NCBI RefSeq assembly: GCF_016134045.1 | Contig: NZ_CP065915.1 | Location: 2,604,001-2,668,000, forward strand | Direction of reading: 5' to 3' | Source of the DNA: Pelagovum pacificum | GTDB lineage: Bacteria; Pseudomonadota; Alphaproteobacteria; Rhodobacterales; Rhodobacteraceae | Length of the DNA stretch: 64,000 nt | Shown: piece after piece, positions 36,522-45,167 of the stretch | Layout: every line of letters starts with the position of its first letter | How positions within the stretch are numbered: position 1 is the first letter of the stretch | The notes under the pieces: generated by a model | Seen by the model: the letters and a program-made list of their open reading frames with translations, nothing else | The model's database searches: none | Told to the model about the DNA's origin: nothing | Position numbers and translations under genes: made by a program

Positions 36522-37877
36522 ATGACCATTCTCGACAAGCCCGTCCGCCTCGGGCTCGGCGCTGCGCTGCTCTCCTGCTGCGCCGTCTCCGCCCTCGCGC
36601 AGGACTACACCATCACCGTCTGGTCCGGAGGGACCGGCGACGATTCCAACTACCGCTACGACGCCATCGGCATGGCCGCCGAGATCCTCGAGCGCGAAGC
36701 CGAGATTCGCGGCGAAGAGCTCAACATCACCGTCGAAAGCCAGGCCTGGTCCGGCTGGGACGATTTCAAGCAGGCCTTCACCCTGGCCGCCGAAGCGGGC
36801 AACGCGCCCGACATCCTCGTCTCCGGACACGAAGACATAGGCCCCTGGTCCGAAGCCGGCCTGATCGTGCCGATCGAGGATTACACCTTCTTCGACGTCT
36901 GGCCGCTGAGCTCGATCTACCCGAACCTGATCGACGTCGCGAGCTACAACGGTCAGATCTGGGGCGTGCCGCAGGACGCCGAAGCGCGCGTCATGTACTG
37001 GTCGATCCCCGCGCTGGAGGCGATCGGCTGGTCCGCCGAAGAGATCGAAAGCCTGCCCGCCCGCGTCGAATCCGGTGAGTTCACGCTCTACGACATGCTC
37101 GACGCCGTGAAGCAGATGCAGGACGAGGGCGTCATCGAGGCCGGCATGGGCTTCGGCCCGCGCGTGTCGAACGGTCCGGACTACTGGCAGTTCTACCAGT
37201 CCTTCGGCGGCGAGATGGCCGACCCGGAGACCGGCAAGCTCGTGGTCGACACCGAGGCGCTGACCGGCATGTACCAGTTCTTCACCGACGCCGCCGAGAT
37301 GGGCGTCGTGTCGGACACCCACCTCGGCACCGAGTGGGACAGCTGGCACCAGAACGCGGCGTCCGGCAATTACGGCGTCTGGCACGGCGGCACCTGGCAC
37401 TATGCCCAGTGGACGAACCAGTTCGGGCTCGAGGATTTCTTCGGCACGGTGCAGTACACGCTGATCCCCGCCGGGGACGAGAACGGCCGCGCCAACTCGA
37501 TCACCCACCCGCTCGTCTACCTGCTGACGTCCGCCGCGTCCGAGGACGAGGCGATGATCGCGGCCGAGCTGATCGCCATCGCCTCCGAACCGCGCATCAA
37601 CGCGCTGCACGCGGTGAAGTCCGCCCACCTCGGCATCTCCGAGGCAGAGACGCTTGTGCCGATCTACGCCGACGACCGCTGGCTCTCCGCCGCGTCCGAG
37701 CGGCTGGCGCCCCACACCAATGCGATCCCGAACAACTCCGACTTCGGGACCTATTGGACGGCGATGTTCGACGGGCTCGAAGCCTCGTGGACCGGCGTGA
37801 CCTCGGTCGAGGACGCTGTCTCGGAAGTCGAAGCCAACGTGACTCAGGCGCTCGGCGATGATGTCATCGTTCGCTAA
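36522..37877 (+). CDS. CUT1 ABC transporter binding protein of the phosphodiester operon
   Basis: A 451-residue family-1 solute-binding protein with a signal peptide ending at ALA-Q (about 27). The mature start DYTITVWSGGTGDDSNYRYD and an aromatic-rich centre (WQFYQSFGG, WHGGTWHYAQW) fit a sugar ligand. ATG at 36522 with GGGAA upstream. It overlaps a tiny ten-codon frame by ATGA and the next permease by 20 bases, so unlike the other importers there is no stem-loop after it. The ligand may be a sugar or glycerol phosphodiester, judged by downstream enzymes. Confidence 0.9.
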   Translation: MTILDKPVRLGLGAALLSCCAVSALAQDYTITVWSGGTGDDSNYRYDAIGMAAEILEREAEIRGEELNITVESQAWSGWDDFKQAFTLAAEAGNAPDILVSGHEDIGPWSEAGLIVPIEDYTFFDVWPLSSIYPNLIDVASYNGQIWGVPQDAEARVMYWSIPALEAIGWSAEEIESLPARVESGEFTLYDMLDAVKQMQDEGVIEAGMGFGPRVSNGPDYWQFYQSFGGEMADPETGKLVVDTEALTGMYQFFTDAAEMGVVSDTHLGTEWDSWHQNAASGNYGVWHGGTWHYAQWTNQFGLEDFFGTVQYTLIPAGDENGRANSITHPLVYLLTSAASEDEAMIAAELIAIASEPRINALHAVKSAHLGISEAETLVPIYADDRWLSAASERLAPHTNAIPNNSDFGTYWTAMFDGLEASWTGVTSVEDAVSEVEANVTQALGDDVIVR

Positions 37878-39243
37878 GCCGATGACGGACGGGACGGCGC
37901 GCGCGACGCGCCGTCCCACTCGCCGAAAGGCCCGGGGGCATGTCTCCGGGCTCGGCCTGCTGATGATGGCGCCCGCGCTGATCATGCTGCTGGCCTTCTT
38001 CTTCACGCCGGTCGCGCTGACCGGGGTCTTCGCCTTCACCGACCTCTCGACCTCGACCGGGATCGGGCGGGGCACTTTCGTCATCACGCCGACCGACCTG
38101 CGCCAGCTACGCGACCGGGGCCTGACCGAGGACGAGGCGCTCGCCATTTCCGCCGCGACCTACTCCGTCGATGACGCGGGGCTCGCGGCCGCGCGCGCTG
38201 CCGGCGCCGACGCCGCCTTCGTCGACCAGATCGCAGAGCGCCTGACGGGCGAAAGCTACGAAGACCAGCGCGATTTCGAGCGCGTCCTGCGCGACCTCCC
38301 CGCCGCGCCCCGCAGCCCGCGCGCGATCAAGTCCGCCGCCGAAGCCTTCGGCCAGTCCGTCCTGAACCGCCGGCACGAGACGCGCGACGCGCTTGCCGCG
38401 CAGCTCGACGCGACCGCGCCGGACCTGTCGGACGCCGTGCGCGACATGGTGCTCGACGCCTCCTACACCGGCGCCGTCTTCACGACTGAGAACTTCACCC
38501 GCCTCGCCACGCAGCCCGAAACCGGACGGCTGATCGCCAACACCGCGCTCTACGTCGGCGCGACCCTGTCGGTCTTCAACGTCGGGCTCGGTCTCTTCCT
38601 CGCCATCGTGCTGTTCTACATGCCGAAGCCCGTGACAGGCTTCTTCAGCACCGTCTGGCTGTTGCCCCGGATCACGCCGGTCGTGCTCTACACGATCATG
38701 TGGAAGTGGTTCACTTGGGAGGACGGCTTCCTGCCGATCCTGGCCGAGCAGGTCGGCCTGCCCTCGTTCAACTACATGAAGGGCTCGGTCGTCACCGCGT
38801 GGATGACGATGATCTCCGTCAACGGCTTCATCGGCGCCTCGTTCGGACTGATCCTGTTCTCGGGCGCGCTGCGGGCGATCCCGGTGCAGCAGCTCTGGGC
38901 CTCAGAGGTCGACGGCGCGACGCGGCTCCAGCAGGTGCGTCGGATCATCCTGCCGCAGATGCGCTGGCCGATCCTGTTCGTGACCGCCTACCAGACGCTT
39001 TCGCTGCTCTCGTCCTACGAGCAGATCTGGCTCACCACCAACGGCGGCCCCGGCAAGACGACGACGGTCTGGGCGCTCGAAGCGTTCAAGACCGCGCTGT
39101 CCAACTACTCGGGCAACCTCGAATACGGAATGGGGGCAGCGATGGCGCTGATCCTCGTCGTGGTCGGGCTGGCGCTCTCCATCATCTACCTCATGATCTT
39201 CAAGTTCGGCGAGCTCGTCTCGCGTCCGAAGATCGAATTCTGA
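37858..39243 (+). CDS. CUT1 ABC permease (MalF-like) with large insertion after helix 1
   Basis: A 461-residue permease, about 150 longer than its counterparts here. Helix 1 spans about 31-58. Residues 65-205 or so form an alanine-, arginine- and glutamate-rich, apparently helical insertion (LRQLRDRGLTEDEALAISAA). The normal permease sequence then resumes (ENFTRLATQPETGRLIANTAL), with helix 2 near 226. By topology the insertion is periplasmic. E. coli MalF also has a periplasmic insertion (P2), but between helices 3 and 4. The coupling loop is atypical (ASEVDGATRLQQ). The start may instead be ATG 37882, just after the binding-protein stop. Confidence 0.9.
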   Translation: MMSSFAKPMTDGTARATRRPTRRKARGHVSGLGLLMMAPALIMLLAFFFTPVALTGVFAFTDLSTSTGIGRGTFVITPTDLRQLRDRGLTEDEALAISAATYSVDDAGLAAARAAGADAAFVDQIAERLTGESYEDQRDFERVLRDLPAAPRSPRAIKSAAEAFGQSVLNRRHETRDALAAQLDATAPDLSDAVRDMVLDASYTGAVFTTENFTRLATQPETGRLIANTALYVGATLSVFNVGLGLFLAIVLFYMPKPVTGFFSTVWLLPRITPVVLYTIMWKWFTWEDGFLPILAEQVGLPSFNYMKGSVVTAWMTMISVNGFIGASFGLILFSGALRAIPVQQLWASEVDGATRLQQVRRIILPQMRWPILFVTAYQTLSLLSSYEQIWLTTNGGPGKTTTVWALEAFKTALSNYSGNLEYGMGAAMALILVVVGLALSIIYLMIFKFGELVSRPKIEF

Positions 39244-39252
39244 GGCACCGCC

Positions 39253-40077
39253 ATGACGCGCAACTTCTCCACCATCCCGCTGATCCTCGCCATCACGCTC
39301 GTCAGCCTGCCGCTGATGGTGATGTATGGCTTCCTGATCCTCGACACCTTCACCGACGCCCCGCCGGGAGAGCTGTGGCCCGACCGGTTCACGCTCGAGC
39401 ACTGGCGGTTCCTGTTCGATACGTCGGTGGTCGGCAACGTCTGGGCGGCGACGGGCAACAGCCTCATCCTCGCCCTGTCGATGATGGTGATTGTGCTGTC
39501 GCTGTCGACCACGGCGGCCTACGCGATCTCCCGGCTGCACCTCCCCTACCGGCGGTTCTTCCTCGCCGGAATCATGGTGATGCACGCCTTTCCCGCCGTG
39601 ACCCTGCTGATCGGAGTGTTCTTCGTTCTGAACTTCACCGGGCTCTACAATTCGATGATCGGGGTGATCCTCGTGAAGGGCGCACTGATGCTGCCCTTCG
39701 GCATCTGGATCATGAAAGGCTTCTACGACGCCGTCCCGTGGGAGATCGAGATGGCGGGCGTGCAGGACGGGGCGAGCCGCTTCACCGTCTGGCGCCGCCT
39801 GATCCTGCCGCAGGTCAAACCCGGCCTCGTCGCGCTCGGCGTGTTCTCCTTCCTCGATGGCTGGGGCGAGTACCTGCTGCCGCGCATCCTCGCGCCCGGC
39901 TCGGAGATGACCGTGCTGTCGGTCTTCCTCAATGAACTCATCGCTGCCGACCAGCTCGGCTACGACTTCAACCTCTTCAAGTCGGTTGGCGTCTTCTACA
40001 CCCTGCCGGTGATCCTGCTCTTCGTGATCTTCCAGAACCGGCTCATGAACATCTTCGGCGGAGGCACCAAGGGCTGA
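39253..40077 (+). CDS. CUT1 ABC transporter permease (MalG-like)
   Basis: A 274-residue inner-membrane permease with six helices. The coupling loop reads EMAGVQDGASRFTVW, which departs from the usual EAAxxDG. It starts ten bases after the larger permease and overlaps the ATPase start by one base. It forms the channel with the insertion-bearing permease at 37858. Confidence 0.91.
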   Translation: MTRNFSTIPLILAITLVSLPLMVMYGFLILDTFTDAPPGELWPDRFTLEHWRFLFDTSVVGNVWAATGNSLILALSMMVIVLSLSTTAAYAISRLHLPYRRFFLAGIMVMHAFPAVTLLIGVFFVLNFTGLYNSMIGVILVKGALMLPFGIWIMKGFYDAVPWEIEMAGVQDGASRFTVWRRLILPQVKPGLVALGVFSFLDGWGEYLLPRILAPGSEMTVLSVFLNELIAADQLGYDFNLFKSVGVFYTLPVILLFVIFQNRLMNIFGGGTKG

Positions 40078-41138
40078 TGCGACTGCACCTCGACAATTTC
40101 ACCAAGCGGTTCGACGGGACCGCTGTCATCGAAGACCTCGACCTCGTGGTCGAGGACGGAGAGATGATGGCCCTGCTCGGTCCCTCCGGCTGCGGCAAGT
40201 CCACGACGCTCCTGTCCATCGCCGGTATCTACCGCGCCGACGGCGGGCGCATCCTGTTCGGCGAGCGCGACGTCTCCAACCTGCCGAGCCAGCGGCGCAA
40301 CGTCGGCGTCGTGTTCCAGAACTACGCGCTCTACCCGCACATGAGCGTTGAGGAGAACATCGCCTTCCCGCTCACCGTCGGCGCCAACCGCGCCGACGCG
40401 GCCGAGGTCACGCGCCGGGTGCGCGAGACGGCGGAACTGGTCCACATCGAAGAGCTGCTGGCCCGCAAACCCGCGCAGCTGTCCGGCGGCCAGCAACAGC
40501 GCGTCGCCCTCGCCCGCGCCATCGTGCGCCGGCCGGACGTGCTACTGCTGGACGAGCCGCTCGCCAACCTCGACGCCAAGCTGCGGCTCGAGATGCGCTC
40601 CGAGATCCGGCGCATCCAGCTCGAGACCGGGATCACCGCGATCCTCGTCACCCACGACCAAGTGGAAGCGATGTCCATGTGCGACCGCGTCGCGATCATG
40701 AACAAGGGCGAGATCATCCAGCTCGACCGGCCGACCGAGATGTATCGCTCGCCCGTGAACCGCTTCGTCGCCGGCTTCCTCGGCAACCCGCCGATCGTGT
40801 TCCTCGACGGGCGGACCGCCGAGGGCGGACGGTTCGAGATGGATGGCCTGTCCCTGCCCCTGCCCTCGCACCTCGGCGCGATGCCGGGCGGACGTCCGAT
40901 CAGCCTCGGCCTAAGGCCCGAACATTTCGGCGCCGGCGGAAGCGCAAGCGCGACGGGCCGCGTGACCTTCGTGGAGCCGCAGGGCCGCGAGACGCTGTTC
41001 GACGTGGAGGCTGCGCCGGGCATCGTGCTGCGGTCGGTCCAGCCGGTGCGCGAGGATGTCTCGGTCGGCGACACGGTGACCTGGCCCGTCGACACCGAGA
41101 AGATGCTTGCCTTCGATGCGAACGGAGCACGACTGTGA
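40077..41138 (+). CDS. Sugar ABC transporter ATP-binding protein (MalK/UgpC family)
   Basis: A 353-residue ATPase: Walker [10 protein letters not shown] (35-43), signature LSGGQQQR (135-142), Walker B VLLLDEP and a TOBE domain with [14 protein letters not shown] is shared with UgpC/MalK-type proteins. The start overlaps the permease stop. The GDPD gene starts with a GTG overlapping its stop by four bases. Confidence 0.94.
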   Translation: MRLHLDNFTKRFDGTAVIEDLDLVVEDGEMMALLGPSGCGKSTTLLSIAGIYRADGGRILFGERDVSNLPSQRRNVGVVFQNYALYPHMSVEENIAFPLTVGANRADAAEVTRRVRETAELVHIEELLARKPAQLSGGQQQRVALARAIVRRPDVLLLDEPLANLDAKLRLEMRSEIRRIQLETGITAILVTHDQVEAMSMCDRVAIMNKGEIIQLDRPTEMYRSPVNRFVAGFLGNPPIVFLDGRTAEGGRFEMDGLSLPLPSHLGAMPGGRPISLGLRPEHFGAGGSASATGRVTFVEPQGRETLFDVEAAPGIVLRSVQPVREDVSVGDTVTWPVDTEKMLAFDANGARL

Positions 41139-42589
41139 GACCCTCTCTCACCCATCCCTGGCCCACCCGCGCCGATGGAAGACCGTTCTGCATCGCGCAT
41201 CGCGGAGCCTCCGCCCACGCGCGCGAAGGCACGCCGCAGGCGTTCGACTTCGCCGCCGACCTCGGCAGCGACATGTGGGAAGCCGACATCTGGCTGACAT
41301 CGGACAAGTGTCCGATGGTGAGCCACGACCCCAGCTTCACCGCCACCGATGGCAGCATGGTGGAGATCGCCGCGCTGACCGCCTGCGAGATGGCCGAACG
41401 TCACCCCGAGGTGCCGACGCTCGCGGCGACCATCGCGCAGGCGCGGCAACGCGGACAGGCGCTCTACCTCGACCTGAAGGCGCCCGGTGCGGGGCCGCTC
41501 GCGGTCGTGGAGCTCGAGAAAGCCGGCTTTGCGCCCGCCGCGCTCGGCGCATTCGACGACGCAGAGGCCCGCGCCCTGATCGAGGCGGATTGCCCCTGGC
41601 CCGTCACCGTGCTCGTCCGGCTCGGCGAGGATCCCTTCGCTCGTGCCGACGCGACCGGTGCGGACATCATCCACCTCTGCTGGGAACATGCCGGCGACCG
41701 GCCGCAGGACCTCGTCACGCCCGACCTGCTGGCCGAAGCCGACCGGCGGGGCCTCGGCGTCGCGATCTGGCACGAGGAACGGCCCGAGGTTCTGGCCGAT
41801 CTCGTCGCGCTGCCGGTCCTCGGCATCTGTACCGACAATCCCGAACGGCTCGGCGGTTTCCACGCCCTGCCCCCGACGGGCATCGAGGTGGTCTGCCATC
41901 GCGGCATCAATCATATCGCGCCGGAGAACACGATGGAGTCCGCCGCGCTGACCTACGACATGGGGTGCGACTGGCTGGAGCTCGACGTGCGGCAGGCGAA
42001 GGACGGCACGATCGTCGTGATGCATGATCCCACCGTCGACCGGACGACGGACGGCACCGGACGTGTGTCCGAGATGACGGCGGAGCAGCTCGTCAGGCTC
42101 GACGCCGGTTACTGGAAAGACCCGCACTGGCGCGGCGCGACGGTGCCGACGCTCGACGCCGCGATCGACCTCTGCCGCGCGCGCGGGCGGCGCATGTATA
42201 TCGAGGACAAGGATGTCCCCGCGCAGGCGCTTGTCGATTTCGTCCGCTCAAAAGGCTTCATGGCCGACTGCTTTTTCTGGTCGCCCCACTCCGAGCTCTT
42301 GCAAGAGATCCGACGGCTTGCGCCGGAGGCGAACATCAAGGCCAACATCTTCCACTTCGACGGTTTCGACGCGATGGTCGCCACGCTGGACCCGCAGATC
42401 TGCGAGATCCAGGTCAGGGACTGGGAGGTCGAGGCGCCGCTCTGCCGGGCGCACGGCATCCGTCCGATGCTCCAGTATTTCGGCTCGGAGCCGGAGGTCT
42501 TCGACCGGATCGCGGCGTGGCGGCCCGAGATGATCAACCTCGACCGGGCGGACCTGCTGCTCGCGGCGCTGCGCAAGACGATCCGATGA
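41135..42589 (+). CDS. Tandem-domain glycerophosphodiester phosphodiesterase
   Basis: A 484-residue protein made of two GDPD domains. Domain 1 (about 15-240) has H22-R23, E49/D51 and H64; domain 2 (about 248-484) has H255-R256, E282/D284 and H297 (MHDPTVDRTTDG). Both therefore keep the HR-ExD-H metal and catalytic set, but only domain 2 has the usual APENT segment after HRG. GDPD enzymes cleave glycerophosphodiesters to an alcohol and glycerol-3-phosphate, and Agrobacterium AccF cleaves agrocinopines. GTG start at 41135 overlapping the ATPase stop. No signal peptide, so it acts on imported substrate. Confidence 0.9.
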   Translation: MRPSLTHPWPTRADGRPFCIAHRGASAHAREGTPQAFDFAADLGSDMWEADIWLTSDKCPMVSHDPSFTATDGSMVEIAALTACEMAERHPEVPTLAATIAQARQRGQALYLDLKAPGAGPLAVVELEKAGFAPAALGAFDDAEARALIEADCPWPVTVLVRLGEDPFARADATGADIIHLCWEHAGDRPQDLVTPDLLAEADRRGLGVAIWHEERPEVLADLVALPVLGICTDNPERLGGFHALPPTGIEVVCHRGINHIAPENTMESAALTYDMGCDWLELDVRQAKDGTIVVMHDPTVDRTTDGTGRVSEMTAEQLVRLDAGYWKDPHWRGATVPTLDAAIDLCRARGRRMYIEDKDVPAQALVDFVRSKGFMADCFFWSPHSELLQEIRRLAPEANIKANIFHFDGFDAMVATLDPQICEIQVRDWEVEAPLCRAHGIRPMLQYFGSEPEVFDRIAAWRPEMINLDRADLLLAALRKTIR

Positions 42590-43593
42590 AGGACAGGAAC
42601 GTGACTGCGCTCGACGTGGCGCGCCATGCCGGGGTGTCCCGCTCCGCCGTCAGCCGCACCTTCACCGACGGGGCGAGCGTCTCGGAAGAGACCCGCGCCA
42701 AGGTCATGTCCGCGGCAGAAGAGCTCGGCTACCGGGTGAACTTCCTCGCCCGCAGCCTGATCCGGCAGCGTTCGGAACTCGTCGCGCTCGTCGTCTCCGA
42801 CATGGACCACTCGTTCCGCGCGATCCTCGTCGACCAACTGTCGCGCGGACTGGTGGCGCGCGGCTATCGCCCGGTCCTCCTGCCGTGGACCGACGGGGAC
42901 GAGCCGCGACGTCTGATCGACATGATGCTGCACTACAACGTCGCCGGCGCCATCGTCACGTCGGACACACCGCCGGTGGAGATCGCCGACGAATCCGCCC
43001 GCTGGGGCGTGCCGCTGGTGCTGGTGAACAAAGCACCGGTGCACGAACGGGCCGCGCGGGTGATGCAGGATACCGACGCGGCCGGCCTGCTCGCCGCCGA
43101 AGCGCTCTACGAGGCGGGGTGCCGCCGGGTGGCTTATGCCGGACAGCGGCGGCGATCCTTCACCATCGACGCGCGGCGTTTGGCATTCGAGCGGCGGCTG
43201 GCCGAGCTCGGCATGTCGCTTGCCGGATCGGTCGCCGGAGCGGCGCAGAACCACGCCGGCGGGATGGAGGCCGGAGAGGCGTTCCTCGCCTCGGGCCTGT
43301 CCGTCGACGGCGTGCATTGCGCGAACGACTTCATCGCGCTCGGCTTCATCGACCGCTTGCGGCAGGCCGGCATCACCGCGCCGGAGGATGTGAAGCTGGT
43401 CGGTTGCGACGACATCGCGGAGGCGGCGTGGCCCGCCTACGACCTCACCACGATCCGTCAGGATGTAGACGCGCTCGCGCAGGCCGCGCTCAAGGCGCTG
43501 GCGGGGCGTATCGAAGCGCCGCAGACGCCGGCGGACCTCTCGCTGCTCGGCGTCGGCCTCGTGCGGCGCGGCTCGACGGGGGTGCCGTCATGA
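42586..43593 (+). CDS. LacI family regulator of the phosphodiester operon
   Basis: A 335-residue LacI-type regulator: helix-turn-helix at about 6-30 (TALDVARHAGVSRSAVSRTF), hinge segment FLARSLIRQRS and an effector domain ending with CDDIAEAAWPAYDLTTIRQD. ATG overlaps the GDPD stop (ATGA). Being inside the operon it is likely autoregulated, perhaps through the palindrome at 36475-36490. The effector is unknown. Confidence 0.92.
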   Translation: MKDRNVTALDVARHAGVSRSAVSRTFTDGASVSEETRAKVMSAAEELGYRVNFLARSLIRQRSELVALVVSDMDHSFRAILVDQLSRGLVARGYRPVLLPWTDGDEPRRLIDMMLHYNVAGAIVTSDTPPVEIADESARWGVPLVLVNKAPVHERAARVMQDTDAAGLLAAEALYEAGCRRVAYAGQRRRSFTIDARRLAFERRLAELGMSLAGSVAGAAQNHAGGMEAGEAFLASGLSVDGVHCANDFIALGFIDRLRQAGITAPEDVKLVGCDDIAEAAWPAYDLTTIRQDVDALAQAALKALAGRIEAPQTPADLSLLGVGLVRRGSTGVPS

Positions 43594-44375
43594 CTGGCCT
43601 CGAAGACCGTTGCGACGCGGGGGCGCGGATCGTCGGTCATGCCGGGGACCTCGCGCTCGACTATTTCGCGCGGCGGGCGGAGCTCGACGTGTCGGCCAAG
43701 GCAAACCCACAGGACCTCGTCAGCGAGGCGGACCGCGCCGTCGAACTGCTGATCCGCGACGCGATCCACGACGCTGTCCCCTGTGACGGGATCATCGGCG
43801 AGGAACACGGATGCGCGGCCGGTGACAGCGACTGGAACTGGATCGTCGATCCGATCGACGGCACCTCCTCGTTCCTGCACGGCTTGCGCGGATGGTCCGT
43901 GTCGGTCGCGCTCCGCCACGGTACGCGGACGGTCGCGGGCTGGGTCGCGGACCCGAGCGGCGGGCGGCTCTACCGCGCGGTCGCCGGACAAGGCGCTTGG
44001 CTTGGCGACAGCCGGTTGCGCGTGTCAGAGGCGCGCCTGCTCGAAGACGGGCTGACGGCGGTCGGCTCCGGCCATCCCGACCGGATGGGGGCACTTATCG
44101 CCGCGCTCCTGTCGCGAGGCGGCGCGTTTCAGCGGAACGGATCGGCCGCGCTCAGCCTCGCGCATGTCGCCGCTGGTCACTACCTCGGCTTCTACGAACC
44201 CAGGCTGTCCCCGTGGGACTGCGCCGCCGGGCTGCTGCTGATCGAGGAAGCCGGCGGCGTCAGCGACCCCCACCCGCTCGACCGGCCTGCGCCGGTCCTT
44301 GCCGGGGCGCCGGGCGTGATCGCGGAACTGCGCAACCTCGTGGCGACGACCGAACTCGCGGAGCCGGTGGACTAG
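43590..44375 (+). CDS. Inositol monophosphatase family phosphatase
   Basis: A 261-residue Mg-dependent phosphatase of the IMPase/FIG superfamily. Metal and catalytic residues are visible: GEEHG (E71-E72), DPIDGTSSF (D87, D90) and PWDCAAG near residue 213. Relatives hydrolyse inositol-, histidinol- or sugar-phosphates; Agrobacterium AccG, which follows the GDPD AccF, is of similar type. It would remove phosphate from the product of the GDPD enzyme. It overlaps the LacI gene by four bases and is the last gene of the operon, converging with TauE by a four-base overlap. Confidence 0.9.
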   Translation: MTGLEDRCDAGARIVGHAGDLALDYFARRAELDVSAKANPQDLVSEADRAVELLIRDAIHDAVPCDGIIGEEHGCAAGDSDWNWIVDPIDGTSSFLHGLRGWSVSVALRHGTRTVAGWVADPSGGRLYRAVAGQGAWLGDSRLRVSEARLLEDGLTAVGSGHPDRMGALIAALLSRGGAFQRNGSAALSLAHVAAGHYLGFYEPRLSPWDCAAGLLLIEEAGGVSDPHPLDRPAPVLAGAPGVIAELRNLVATTELAEPVD

Positions 44376-45115
44376 GCGCCCAACAGCTCCGCCCCGCCGC
44401 GGAACAGCAGCGCGACGGACAGGATGAACAGCATCGCCTGGATCACCTTGAGATAGCCGTCCTCCGACAGCCACGCGGTCACGGCCTTGCCGATCACCGT
44501 GCCCACGATCCCGGTCACGGCGAGCCCGGCGATCAGCGGCCAGTCCAGCCCATCGAGCTGGCCGATCGCCCAGTAGGCCGGCAGCTTCACGAGGTTGCCG
44601 ATCGCGAAGGCGATGGCAACTGTGCCCGCGAACTCCAGCTTCGGCAGCTTCTGCGGCAGCAGGTAGGCCTGGCTCGGCGGCGCGCCGGAATGGGTGATGA
44701 AGCTCGCGATGCCGGTGAGCGTGCCCCAGAAGATGCCGGGCAGCACCTTGGCCTCGGTCCTTTCCACCGTGCCGCGTTTCAGCCAGCTGCGCAGGCAGTA
44801 CCAGAGGCCGATGAGACCGGTGAAGATCAGCAGCAGCGACTCCGGCGTGTAGGGCGTGATGATCGTCGCGACGCCGACGCCGAACAGCAGGGAGGGCGTG
44901 AGGATCCAGAGGTTCCGGCGCGAGTAGCTCCTGCGGTAGAGCCAGACGCCGACCCAGTCGGTCACGATGTAGACCGGCAGCAACATCGCCGCCGCCGTGA
45001 CCGGGTTCATGAAAAGCGCCAGCAGCGGCACGGCGATGGCGGCCGCCGAGGCGAGGCCACCCTTCGACATGCCGACGATCAGGGCGGCGGCGATCAGCAG
45101 TACGGTTTCGGTCAT
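44372..45115 (-). CDS. TauE/SafE family permease (sulfite exporter-like)
   Basis: A 247-residue membrane protein with about eight helices in two repeats, matching the TSUP/TauE-SafE family that moves sulfite, sulfoacetate or other organosulfur or small anions. No sulfur gene is near. The motif GTLTGIASFITHSGAPP is typical. Its end overlaps the phosphatase end by four bases (convergent). The substrate is unknown. Confidence 0.88.
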   Translation of the reverse strand: MTETVLLIAAALIVGMSKGGLASAAAIAVPLLALFMNPVTAAAMLLPVYIVTDWVGVWLYRRSYSRRNLWILTPSLLFGVGVATIITPYTPESLLLIFTGLIGLWYCLRSWLKRGTVERTEAKVLPGIFWGTLTGIASFITHSGAPPSQAYLLPQKLPKLEFAGTVAIAFAIGNLVKLPAYWAIGQLDGLDWPLIAGLAVTGIVGTVIGKAVTAWLSEDGYLKVIQAMLFILSVALLFRGGAELLGA

Positions 45116-45132
45116 CTGTCGTCCGGTTGAGC

Positions 45133-45161
45133 GGGCCGCGACGGTCGATCCGCCGCGGCCC
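45133..45161 (-). terminator. Stem-loop after the aldo/keto reductase gene
   Basis: Eight-pair stem GGGCCGCG with CGCGGCCC and a 13-base loop, seven bases after the reductase stop and before the TauE start. Possible terminator, no T-run. Confidence 0.45.
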
Positions 45162-45167
45162 CGTTGG

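Noticed and set aside
36522..44375. A true orthologue of the Agrobacterium acc operon
   Set aside because: The transporter is CUT1 (one binding protein, two MalF/G-type permeases, one ATPase), not the Opp-type AccA-E, and the regulator is LacI rather than AccR type. Only the enzyme logic is alike.
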